Assembly (NCBI GenBank): GCA_963924555.1
Contig: OZ004588.1
Location: 5,518,001 to 5,582,000 of the forward strand
From: Crambe crambe
Lineage: Eukaryota > Porifera > Demospongiae > Poecilosclerida > Crambeidae
DNA: 64,000 nucleotides
Direction of reading: 5' to 3'
Each line of letters begins with the position of its first letter. Positions within the stretch are counted from its first letter, which is position 1. The notes beneath the pieces are model-generated. The model saw only the letters and a program-made list of their open reading frames with translations, searched no databases and was not told where the DNA came from. Below, in pieces: positions 22,271 to 32,880 of this stretch. The translations under genes were made by a program, and so were the position numbers.

Positions 22271-22346
22271 AAATTATTCCGCGAAATAATTTCGAAATAG
22301 CTATCCTCGAAATATTAGTGCCTCGAAAATAGAGCGCTATACGGTA

Positions 22347-24339
22347 CATCTATCAGTAGCGATTCCGGAAGCCATACATTTCCTGAAACTTTGGCCGGCC
22401 AGCGCAGCCTGACGGTTATAGAAGCGCTTGATGTTTAGATATCACTAGCTAGCTTATAATAAGGCCTACCTGCTGGTGTGGGTTAACCAAGGAACAGGTG
22501 AAGCACATAGATGTTATACAGATTTACCGTTTTCCCCATATAAATCTCCATAGAACTAAAAATCAACGGCGCTAACTGTGAACATAACACACTGGTTCAT
22601 TTGGTGTTTGAGTAGTTAGTACATTTATTAAGCTGCTGCTGGATATGAGTTAAGCGTTCATGTGTTGATTGATCTTTGAGATAGAGCTAGTTATATGTGG
22701 GCAGGTCTAGCTTCCGGAATCACTACTCAGTCTAATCGCCAGCGTTGGCGAGGCCCATAGGGCTAATACAACTTTAATTGCACAGACACGCACTTTTATC
22801 ACTCACCAGTTTACGGAAGTATCCGGAGAGAGTATTTGTGGTCAAATTCACTTCTTTTAGTTGTAGTGCCGAGATTTTCCCTTTACAGAAGGCATAAAGC
22901 TGCCTGTAGCTGCACCTTGCACGGTACTAACTCCACTATAATTTTTATAGCAAATGCAGCTGCACGTGCGAAGCAGCTGCTACATTTTTGTGGTCTTTGA
23001 TGTTGTGATAATCAATCGTGTTGTGGGCTGTGACATTTGTATTTCACACTTCCTGCCACTACTTCGAAGGTATGTAGAGCTCCTCCTATTATAAGTGGCA
23101 TGTTATGCGTAATAAAATTAACTGTCCATTAGTGCATGTCTGTAATACAGCCTTTGCTTTATAGAGCCTTTGAATGCTACTCATAGCTTGAAGCTATACT
23201 GTTCATTGAATATAAGGCCACTATTTATAGAATGATTGTTTCCTGTCCACCGCCCGCGTATTGAAAATGTCACCGCATCAAAAAATATTATTACTGCCTA
23301 GCGAGCGCCTGCCATTGCTCATGCGCGCAGTAGAGCGCGCACATTTGGCTTCACGTACATGCAGCTCTTTTTGGGAAAGCCCGTGGTGAATGACTAGTCT
23401 CGCGGGGCGCGAGACTAGTGAATGATGAAGACAGGACCCTTGAGACAAACAACGAAGCAGTAATAGAATAATTATAATAACCGCCCGCCCGCAGCACTTG
23501 TGGATGTTTTCTTGGACAGGAAACTAGGATTCTATAAATAGTGGCCTAATGGCCTACTGAATAAGAATGGTGTGTTGATATTAGCTATTAGCTAGCAGTA
23601 GTCCATCCAAATCTTTTACTATAGCTATACACACACTATAGCAATGACAACCCTTGCCCATGGACCATGTCACTCTGTAAGCAGTGATCATTCAGATACA
23701 CACTTAAAAATATTGATTGACTATTAATCATCATGGGACACTTTCAGACACGGATACCTCTGCCAGGCTTCCATGAAGCAAATCAAAACGAAAACCCTTA
23801 GCTAACATTAAAAATTTCCATCCTTGATGGCTGCCCAACCAAGCAGGTAGCTACGAACAGAAACAATTTATTGTATTCAGAACTGTAAAAAACTGACATA
23901 CAGCACCACCAATCTTTTAATACCCCAGGCCAACCCCAGATAAGGTTGATATTCTCTCTTGATAGGTACAGATGTGTACCACATACGTTTGATACTATTA
24001 TGTTTCCTGGGAGTAAGATTTTCATCCTAAAGATGCTATAGGTTCCTGAATCAGAATGCCCTTATCTCTCTTTGAACACTATCACAGAAGAGCTACTACC
24101 ACACTTAATGTCTGTACTCCTTTTTCATGGGATCGGGAATACCAGTTTTCTCTCTACATTCTATTATTTTTCTCCTTCATCAATAATGAAACACTGTGTG
24201 GTTCACTAGGACAAGTGACAGCAGATCCTGCCTCCCCTTCCCTCCGACTTGTTGGCTTTGGATATTTTAGAGTATATTTATCCAATCTTCACCAATCACC
24301 CTCTTTTATTCAATGAAATCAGAGTCTCTCCATGACTCG
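22347..24339. other. Gene-free stretch around a Harbinger-like MITE
   Basis: No gene supported. AT-rich unique sequence apart from the MITE at 23216-23546. Frames at 23798-24025 (minus) and 24056-24316 (plus) lack supporting features. Confidence 0.45.
23216..23546. mobile_element. PIF/Harbinger-like MITE with internal palindrome
   Basis: Termini GGCCACTATTTATAGAAT and ATTCTATAAATAGTGGCC are inverse, extending imperfectly to about 33 bases (TTTCCTGTCC). Flanks are TAA on both sides, the 3-base duplication usual for PIF/Harbinger. Inside, a perfect 12-base-stem hairpin ACTAGTCTCGCG / CGCGAGACTAGT lies at about 23393-23420. Confidence 0.82.
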
Positions 24340-25042
24340 CACTATCATCAGGAGAACAGTGTGGGAGTGAGCAGACATGACCATGCCCTCTACCGAAGCT
24401 CTAAAGCTCCACTGGAATCGCTCCCTGTGGTATTAGAGATGTGGCATCATGCAACTTCCACCGACATTGATCTTCCAGGTAAGTTAGCTGTTTGAGAAAT
24501 GTAATTAAGATTCGATTTCTAGCTCACTGACACACATACATTTACCTATATAGCTGGAAATGGTTGGATGGAAAAGTCCAAAGTGTCTTAGACGTTCCTG
24601 AAAACATGGCAAGAGTTCAGGATTTTGTTTCAATGGGTGTGGCTGAAAATTGACATGCATACAAATGTGGACCAGGATGCAAGTGTGTCAACTGTTTAAA
24701 TAGCTATGACAACAGTCTCAATCATCCTGAAGCAGTGATGGAGCTGTAAACATTGATGGACTTCAGAAACAGAATGAAGAATTGATAGGAGATAATATAG
24801 AGAGTGATGAAGAACATGAACTAAATGAAAGACAGGATGAATGGGTGTGACATTTGCATTTTGCAATACTTACATCCACAAAATTGCTACTGTATATTAT
24901 ACAAGCAATGCTACACAGGATCCAGCTAGAATCTGAAGTGTCCACTGCTAGGAACGAAAGTTCTAGCAAGAAACACTATGACGTGATGAAACTAGCCAAG
25001 CAACAGAGGCAACATATAGCTGAATTTTCTGCCTGTTTATAG
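24340..25042 (+). pseudogene. Remnant of a gene with a CXC-type cysteine motif
   Basis: An exon-like stretch ends at 24478 with CCAG|GTAAGT and encodes APLESLPVVLEMWHHATSTD. After a short intron, from about 24554, text reads KVQSVLDVPENMARVQDFVS, a TGA stop, then YKCGPGCKCVNCLN (24660-24703). That cluster resembles Tesmin/TSO1-like CXC motifs, also found in proteins of animal transposons. After another frame change come acidic residues (NEELIGDNIESDEEHELNER). A third frame, near 24936-25040, encodes SEVSTARNESSSKKHYDVMK. Two or more frame changes and an internal stop imply decay. The identity of the parent gene is uncertain. Confidence 0.5.
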
Positions 25043-25330
25043 CTTGCAACAATGTTTACTGTGCAGTAATACTTACCTAGGTTTCATCTTTAGCAGAAAG
25101 TGCTCTCCATATTGCTTCTTCGGCTTCTAAGAGGCAGTTACAGTCCATACAAAACACCCGCACAATTTCTGTTTTTCGACTACAATTTATGACGTCATCG
25201 CTAATACGTGGTAATTAATTACGTCCACTGGCGATTAGACTGTACTATCAGTATTTTTGGCGGATTCCGCGTTCCATAGTCGAGTCGCGGGTGTCAGGAC
25301 AGTGCGTATTGGAGTGACAACCCCGGAGAC

Positions 25331-26779
25331 ATGAGTCCACTGAAAGCCTTTTTTCTTCTGCTCTGTCTCATCATGACTGTGCTGCTCATCAGTTTATACT
25401 CGTACAAACATTCACCACTAACTGTTTCAAGGAAGACAGGTGTGATGAATGTGGAGAAGACAGAGTTCATGTCAAGTTCTGTTCCCCTGCAATCGCAATC
25501 GCGAAGTACAACAAACAAACACAGTATTGGAGGTAAGGATGGAACTGCTGTATCAACGAATGCGACAGTCAAGGGTGCTCCAAAACCATATGTGAGAGAT
25601 AAACTCGAACTCACTAAGCTTCATTGGACTTCACTCTATGGCAAAGGTGAGAAGGATAGTTATCACTTTTTCGCTGCTTACTATGATGGTCGAGCATCAG
25701 CTCCTGATAGACCAGTTGTGATTGTGCTTGGTTATGTCAGGAGAAATGTCGCTGCTATAAAATTGTATTGTCTCTTCAAATTTACAAATGGAAGTGAAAC
25801 TTGTTTAAAGCAACCTGCAGAAGAAAAGATTTTAAACTGCTATAATCATAATGCACTTGGAAGGCAACACCTTTGTAAGATGAGCACTACTAAAGAGCCT
25901 CCAATTTCCATAAGGATGAGCACTAAGAGCAGTTGTGAGCTAGCGTCCAATTCAGGAGAAATACCAGTACAGAATCGTCTTAGTGGTGCGAAGGTCAAGG
26001 TAAAGAAATTTGGGGTGTGTTTAGGAGGACCAGTGGTGCAAAAGGATAATACTACTCTCCAAAAACTTGTCCAATTCATTGAAATGAACCGAGTCCTAGG
26101 TGCTGAAGTGATTTACTTCTACATCAATCAGATGCAGATACACTCTGATGTTCTTAAGTATATACTGGAACACTACTCCTCTGATATAGTCCGTGTGATT
26201 GAGTGGAAGAAATTCAAGCCGTGGAATCCTTTACATTACTACGGCCAGCTCCTAATCATGAATGACTGCTTGCTGAGAAATATGTACGAAGTTGAGTACA
26301 TAGTAATGAATGACCTCGATGAAATAATTCTACCCATGAAACACAACAATTGGAGAGAAATGCTAAGCTTCCATGACAGCAAGAAATATGCTAGTTACAC
26401 ATTTCAAAATAGATTTTTACTAGATAGTCCACGTCCTTCAACACCTCTTCAGCTATCAAATAACTGTATAGCTGGTCTACAGGTTCCAATGTATTTTACA
26501 AGAAGAACAATGCATCCATGCCGCAATCCTGGTGACCGTACTAAATTCATAGTGCGACCTCGAATTGCATTACAACCTGCAGTACATGGTATGTGCACGA
26601 GCATTGGTGGTTACATCACAGGTTATAAGGCTCCTGCACACTTGGGCATCAATGCACACTATCGAGATGGAATCCCCAAGAAATGTCAAAAACAGACTGG
26701 AAACTTCAAACAAGTGAATGTGGCAATGAAATTTGCCAGCAGAATTATCAGGAATATGTGTGCTCACTATCATGACTAG
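25331..26779 (+). CDS. Glycosyltransferase family 92 protein (type II membrane)
   Basis: A 482-residue single-exon gene. A short cytoplasmic start and hydrophobic anchor (FFLLLCLIMTVLLISLY, residues 7-23) precede a Ser/Thr-rich stem (about 25-90) and a lumenal domain of the Glyco_transf_92 (formerly DUF23) type. The GT-A core has VCLGGPVVQKDNTT, LVQFIEMNRVLGAEVIYFYI and the metal-binding DLDE at 328-331 within YIVMNDLDEIILPM. The family transfers galactose to N-glycan cores in nematodes and is Golgi-located; donor and acceptor here are not known. The domain is complete to the C-terminal HYRDG and a Cys pair. The start has only a short leader before it and no competing upstream Met. Confidence 0.9.
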   Translation: MSPLKAFFLLLCLIMTVLLISLYSYKHSPLTVSRKTGVMNVEKTEFMSSSVPLQSQSRSTTNKHSIGGKDGTAVSTNATVKGAPKPYVRDKLELTKLHWTSLYGKGEKDSYHFFAAYYDGRASAPDRPVVIVLGYVRRNVAAIKLYCLFKFTNGSETCLKQPAEEKILNCYNHNALGRQHLCKMSTTKEPPISIRMSTKSSCELASNSGEIPVQNRLSGAKVKVKKFGVCLGGPVVQKDNTTLQKLVQFIEMNRVLGAEVIYFYINQMQIHSDVLKYILEHYSSDIVRVIEWKKFKPWNPLHYYGQLLIMNDCLLRNMYEVEYIVMNDLDEIILPMKHNNWREMLSFHDSKKYASYTFQNRFLLDSPRPSTPLQLSNNCIAGLQVPMYFTRRTMHPCRNPGDRTKFIVRPRIALQPAVHGMCTSIGGYITGYKAPAHLGINAHYRDGIPKKCQKQTGNFKQVNVAMKFASRIIRNMCAHYHD

Positions 26780-28630
26780 CTTTATAGTTTACATGTTCAG
26801 GAAGTAGCTGTGGTATAGTAAGCTTACGTAAGAACGCGTGTTAGTCCAATTAGCCACATAGTTGGCTAGAGGTATGCGCGGGTAATTCGAGCCAAGCCAT
26901 GTTATCAAGTTCTTTTCTCGTCATTTTTGCTCTCATGCCTGCCATGACTCTCCCTGGACTTCTGCCCTATTCTACTGGACAAGCCCCAGAGAGGTAGGGT
27001 AGTTCAGCTGACATCTCAAGCCTGCTCCTTTTTTTCCTGATCCCAGAGCAACTCCTGGAGGGTTTAGCAATGATTATTCTGTATGTTCTGTATGGGCTAA
27101 ACTGCCGGGAAGATTAGCAGTGATTCGAGTGCATGAGTTAAACCTGAAAATGTGACTTCTCATTGATTCTATCGATCTAGTTAGCTAAAGATTCTGTGAT
27201 TCAGTTTTCTAGTTAGCTAAACTATTCTATAATTCATATTTCTTAGTTTTTAACCAGCAGTTACTCGCGTAAGCTAGCTAACTTACTCGAGAATCAGTAG
27301 CACCTGGCAGCCATTGTTGTACATTGTTGCTCTATCGCGCGCACTACCTTCCTTGTGGTGAATGGCAGCTCCATACTTTGCTTATGACTGGTAAGGAATT
27401 GGTCCTTATAAAAAGTATCATCATAAATCTCGGATAATTAGCTAGCTGCTGGTGTTTGAAATTTTGAAATTGGTCAAGCAAGTTATCGCGGATATATAAT
27501 AAAGAAGGTCAAGGTGAACGCAAATAGACTTTAGAATTTTTTGGATAATTATGTAACAATGGCATGAATGCTGGCTCATGAGGGGGCGGGGGTTTGGGTG
27601 ATAGGTAAGGGGTAACTTAACTCACTTGTTTGTAAGTTTTACTGCATGAGGTATAAGGCTAGATTTAGGACAGATGAACCACACTATGCATACCATGCAT
27701 TCAACCATCATGAAGCATGAGCATACCGGTGTCAAAACCAGTATGTTATTATCAGCAGTATTACTGCAATTGTATTACACACTATTATTACCAGCACCAT
27801 GTTTACATTGTTATTCACTACCAATGTCATAAAGATTTAACTTTAATTTGAGTTGTTGACCTACAGTGTTTCCCACTACCTTGCCCACTATCTGAGTAGG
27901 AAGCTAGGTATAGCAGTCACATGCAGAAGCCATAAAGAGGAGGAAATACAGCTAGCAGATCAGAGTCAGGGGGGGTCGGACAAGCTTTTCGCGAAATTGG
28001 CTCGCAAAGCTTTGCAAGAATAGACGCGCAGTAAAGAATGGTTGGAATGTAATTAACCTGATGTTTGATAGGCTGTTTCTCCAGCTTTAAGCGTTTGTAG
28101 ATGATTTTACCTTGGCACAAGAAAGATCTAGTAAGCTAGTTGCTAGAAAGCAAACCAGTTTTAGCTGGGCTTTGAAATTCAGTTAGCAATTAAGCTTTTT
28201 CTGAATCTCCAAAAGAGGACGGGGATGGATTAGGTTCAGTCGATTTTCAGAAATCTACCTGTTAGATCTATCTACAGTCCAATTCAAGTTCATTCAAAGC
28301 GTACACATCTCGAGGAATAGCAACTTCAAAAAATGTATTGAAATTCTAGCGATTTTACAATTTGGGCCCAGTTGGTGGGGTCAAAGGTCAGCATTTAACC
28401 CTTTCAACCAGATGGCTTTCCCATGACTTTGGCGGGAATTTCAGCTATGCTATTGAGAACCAAGAGGCCCATGCTGTAGCCAGGATTTTATGGCTCAGGA
28501 GGACCTCAAAGATTAATTATAATGTTACTCAGCTATTAAGGTATTTTCAATGCTAATACGAACTATATCAATTCAGCAAACTAGTGCAAGTGACTAAGCT
28601 ATATATATTTCCATCAAAGGGGGGAGCCCA
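26780..28630. other. Gene-free stretch
   Basis: No gene, RNA gene or clear repeat structure recognised. Small open frames at 27917-28120 and 28362-28556 have no supporting features. The left end of the P-type transposon may lie here, but its inverted repeat was not found. Confidence 0.4.
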
Positions 28631-29725
28631 TTGAGTCGCCTGCTGGCTACAGGCCTGTCTATCCCTCCCACAAAACACCAGAAGGGATCAGAGGAGGTTG
28701 ATTTGGGCATTGCAAATTATCCAGAGGTTCCCATCTCACAGCTAAAGGTAAAGAAATTCTTGACAAGGTATCAAGTGGAGAGAAGGAGAAGGGAGCTTTT
28801 AGTAACTTCAGTTCAGAGATGTTAAAGTATTTGAGGGCCAGGGTCAAATCCACTGCTGATAAGTATAAGTCTAATAGCAGGAAGAGGGAACGTTTGTGGA
28901 CAGATTTTCATACCCTGGCAACATCAGAGCAAAAGCTTGCATCTCTATGGACAGAGTTACTTACAAATTTAGGTTTAAGTGCTAGTGTTGATGATGATCC
29001 ATTTTTAGAACAGTCACTATATACAGAGATCCACCAGGCTGTTGTCAAGGAATATTTTGAACATACACATATTACAGGAAATGATGGGTCGGTCACAAAA
29101 AAAAGTATTGATAGTATTTTAACTGATGAACTTAATATTCTGCGGTATGCATGTGGATATGTAGCACGGAACTTGTTGAAGCGTTATGAAAAGCAGTCTG
29201 GAGAGGTAGCGCAGCAGTATGTCACCTGTTTAGGTGAAATGGCAGTTGAAGGAGAGGGTGACGATGTTCTTGCATATACCAAAATATGGCTTGAGAAGGT
29301 AAATAGAGGGGGTCTTTTCCCCTTGAGTGATGAAGCATTTTGTTTCTTTGTTGAAATAGAATTGTGTGTTCGTACATATTTACCCCAGCATATGCTAAAA
29401 ACACAGTGATAAAGAAGCATTTAAGAAGAATGTACATAGCAAAATTTTGGAAGATGAGGATGTGTTGTTTTATTGGGATATAGTTTCGCAAGACATAGAT
29501 GAGCCAATGGATGCAGAAGTACTGTTATAAGAAATTATCAAGTTATGGGTTACTATTAGAGGATATTCTATAGCTGGTCACTGGATGGAGGTACATAAAA
29601 AGAAAGAAAAGAGTAATGTTCAGAAGTCAAAAAGTTTAAGGAAAACATTGTGTAGACAAGTGGACTCAGATAGTAAACAAATAGATTCACATACCATTGA
29701 ACAAGATAATTCAGATCATTGTTAG
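28631..29725 (+). pseudogene. Transposon accessory ORF, convergent to the P-type transposase
   Basis: The longest intact frame, 28819..29409, encodes 196 residues (SKRKRERLW-like basic start; ILRYACGYVARNLLKRYEKQ). The protein continues in another frame from about 29405 (KEAFKKNVHSKILEDEDVLF) to a stop at 29725, with an in-frame TAA at 29528-29530 before EIIKLWVTIRGYSIAGHWME. An earlier segment, 28631-28825, is in a different frame again and may be a separate exon. The end, with IRGYS..GHWME followed by KSKSLRK, resembles an accessory protein of animal DNA transposons as I remember it; function unknown. It ends 15 bases before the transposase stop on the other strand. At least one stop and one frameshift make it inactive as read. 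Confidence 0.55.
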
Positions 29726-29740
29726 TGTTACAAAATGTGA

Positions 29741-32458
29741 CTATTGACGAGTAATCTTTACTCGTTTGCGTTTGGGGAGTGGTGTATTATCAATTTGGGG
29801 AGGCTCTTTGAATAATCTCTTTCGGCTACAATTTCCTCTAACAGGGTCAAGAGCTTGTGACTTCTGTATCCTAAGGGCTGCAGAATTATCAACACACTGT
29901 TGTATTGTAGGGTTGTCATTTCGACCACCCCGAGCCCTCTGTTGTCCGAAATAGTTCTCGAGGGGGTCTTGAGAGAATCTCTCGCTTAGTACAAAGAGAC
30001 CATCCTCTTGGGAGAGCAAGTACTTAGCCATTTCCACAAATGACATAACTACAAATCAACAGAGTATCTAATAACCATGTACAGAAGATACTGCATGTAC
30101 CTGTAATGTGGATGCCCTCAAAAGTTTCCCTGCTTAGCATCATTTTGTATCGTTCCGTAGAATTCAAATCCTTGTATGTTTCAGTGTACTTCTTCCAATC
30201 ATCAAGATATTTCAAGAATAACCACTGCAAAAACAAAAACAAAAATTAGAATACAGAATAGAGGTCAGTTGGAGGTTCCTGATTTTACCAGAGACATATT
30301 ACCTATTGTGTATACTCACATCAAATCTTTCATCATCAGGACTAAAATATGGCTTGAGGTCTGGTTTTCTTTTTAGTACCCACTCATTCATGCTCCTAAC
30401 ATTTAGGCAGTCAAAGAAACGATCCATCATTAACACGAATTTTTGTGTTTCTTTTGTATCAGGATTCTTGAAATAGGCTTAAAAAAAAAAAAATGCATCA
30501 CTCACACTCTTGCTCAAAACCTAAAAATTAATTGTATGATGTCACACAGTAATTATAATTAGAAGCAGTTATAACTTACTTGTGCTGCAAGGTCTACTCT
30601 CATTCTAGAATACGATGTCAGGTCTAAATGTTCTCTCTTCAATTTCGGCAAAAATGTCAACCCACAGGAACTAGCTTGTACTTCAGAGATTGCATCATAC
30701 AGATCCCATAGCTGCTTCCATGTAATAAACTTCCCATTAAGCTACACAAAAGGAGTTTAATCTAAACTATGGATATCATACTATATAAGAGGTTACCTGC
30801 ATCAAGCGAGTGCCATTCACTCCTGAGTGGGACCAACAGTTTATAGCTGTTTTTATAAGATGGGGTGGATCTGCCACAAAATACAGTGACCGACCATCAT
30901 GAGAGTAACGATTTTTGGTCTTGTAGATGGGGGTTGATTTTGATTTCTTGCCATGTAGCCGAAAAAAATTCCTGTTTGAGCTGCCTCCATCAGCAGTAAT
31001 GGACAACACTTTGATTCCACTGGCTTCTAGACGACAAATTGCCTCCCACACTATTGGCCACACAGCTTCACCTGTTACTCCACAAGTGGCAAAATGAGCA
31101 TAAGGGAAATTGAGTTTGAACATGATTCCTCGTACCATCAATGTCAAAAGTTGCTTAGCCACTTCTGGCTGTAGATCATTTTCAAGTCGAAGCAAATCAT
31201 CATTTATATCCCCAAGGGATGTGAAACCAAAGAATATTTTTTGTATACTAGTCCCTCTTTTACTTTCATTTCATCTAGCAGAAGGGCTACAAATTTTCTT
31301 GAGTCAGGAAGAGATAATTTACTTACTTCATCATACAACTGCTGATTGACTTCATGTTGAAAACCTACTGAGTTAGTAAAATAATGGGTATAATCAAACA
31401 GAGTTCGCTCCGATGGTAATTTAATGAACCCACTTGTCCTGAGAGCATGGTAAGATGAGCTAGATAACAGTTTGAGATTAAGGCACCACTTAATGATAAC
31501 TGGATGCCAACGGACACTTTTGCTGTCACTAGAAGTGGCTGCTTTTAGTTGCTCTTCCCAAAAGAGCCTTGCAAAACTCCCATCGGGGTATGCATCTGCT
31601 ACTTTCTGATGACTATCACGCATAATTGAAATCAAATCTGACTCAAAATGTTTATCAAGATTTTTTCCTTGGCCAGTCAGTTTCTTTACCTTGTTACTCA
31701 AACTGAGAGCAGTCAGTTCAGCTTTTCGTAACCTAGACCTTAGTTTTTCAATTTTGGCACTTTTCTCGGGAGTATTAAGATAACGTTCATTAGTGTACAT
31801 GGAAGTAGAACTAGGGGTAGACACTCGTGCATTCCACCGATGATACATAGAACGTAATGTTGATCTATACTTGGTACAAGCTGGACATTTTACAGACTTC
31901 GTTAAAAGCTCACATGCACTTGTGCGAATAGTTTCTGAGTACTCATTTCCACTAAACTCAACAGGCATACTATCCAGCATGGCAGCTACTGAACCATCAG
32001 GTGAACATATCTTCCCTTTTTTTAGCTTTAATCATGCTAACAAAATTTTGATCCGGTTGTCCAGGGCAAATTTTCAAACTATCAACAGTGCAGATAAGAT
32101 TATTTAGTGATTCAGAATCCAGGGTCATAGGGAAGGAATGCAGAACATTACACATAGCTGGTGTAAGTTTATGATTATACAAATATAGTGACCATGAGAG
32201 ATGGGAATCAATGGTAAGACTAAATATGATCCGTAGGGGTTGAGAGCTACTACCGCTTGCATGAGAAATCTTACAAAATTGCAACTTTCCCATACCATCT
32301 GAGCTGCGATTGCTCCACTCCCTGGGCAAGACAAGAGTAGAAGCAAGTTGAGCTAGTGCTTGATCTTCTTGATCAGACTGCTTTTGACGCTGCATTCGTA
32401 TCTCCTTTTCCTTCTTTTTACGGTGCTGAAATCCCTTCTTTCGTGGCATAGCTGTCAA
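29741..32458 (-). pseudogene. P-element/THAP9-type transposase, frameshifted
   Basis: Pieces: 32458..32024; 32017..31243; 31237..30797; exons 30741..30580, 30477..30320, 30224..30101 and 30048..29741. It encodes an RNase H-like P-type transposase: FVALLLDEMKVKEGLVY (first Asp), GFTSLGDINDDLLRLE, ITADGGSSNRNFFRLHG, DPPHLIKTAINCW, a GTP-region counterpart (LNGKFITWKQLWDL...RMRVDLAAQ) and the C-terminal SQDPLENYFGQQRARGGRND. No THAP zinc finger was seen at the start, which instead is basic (PRKKGFQHRKKKEKE). Two frameshifts lie in homopolymers, the T7 at 32017-32023 and the T6 at 31237-31242. They may be true mutations or sequencing errors. Introns have good splice sites; the join into the 30477 exon is one base out of phase. 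Confidence 0.8.
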
Positions 32459-32880
32459 TATATATCACATGATACGACAGGTTTATAGTTGTTGAATACA
32501 AATGCTAAATATGGTAGATAAAATATAGAGCTTGTTTAATCAGGAGGGGTAATGACAGATCATAACACTTTTAGCCTTATTTATACCAAAAACCCACAGA
32601 AAAACCAACAGAAGGGTCCAGAGAGTTTCTAGTACATTTCATACATTAGAACATCATCATAGCTACTAGTATTAGTGATACAAGGCTAGCTAACTAACTG
32701 CCAATTTTATACATGGAAAACCATACCTTACTCTGGCATCTAACCCTCCTAAACTGGTAAATAACTTCCACTGGACCGATTCTTCTGCTTCAAACTGACA
32801 AAAGACACTTAGACTAGAGCCCACTACTTATTGGGGTTCAAAGTTGCTTTCTCATAAGCCTGTATACTAGCTGTGTATAG

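Larger units (their letters stand above)
20297..22346. mobile_element. Autonomous-looking pogo/Tigger-like DNA transposon
   Basis: A 2,050-base element with perfect 30-base inverted termini starting TACCGTATAGCGCTCTATTT. Subterminal TTTCGAGG words occur at both ends. It carries an intact DDE transposase on plus and a protease fragment on minus, arranged convergently. The perfect termini and intact frame suggest recent activity. Confidence 0.92.

Noticed and set aside
32730-32808. Exon-like stretch FEAEESVQWKLFTSLGGLDA on minus, between CAG and GTAAGG
   Set aside because: Splice signals fit, but it could not be joined in phase to the transposase or to another gene with confidence.
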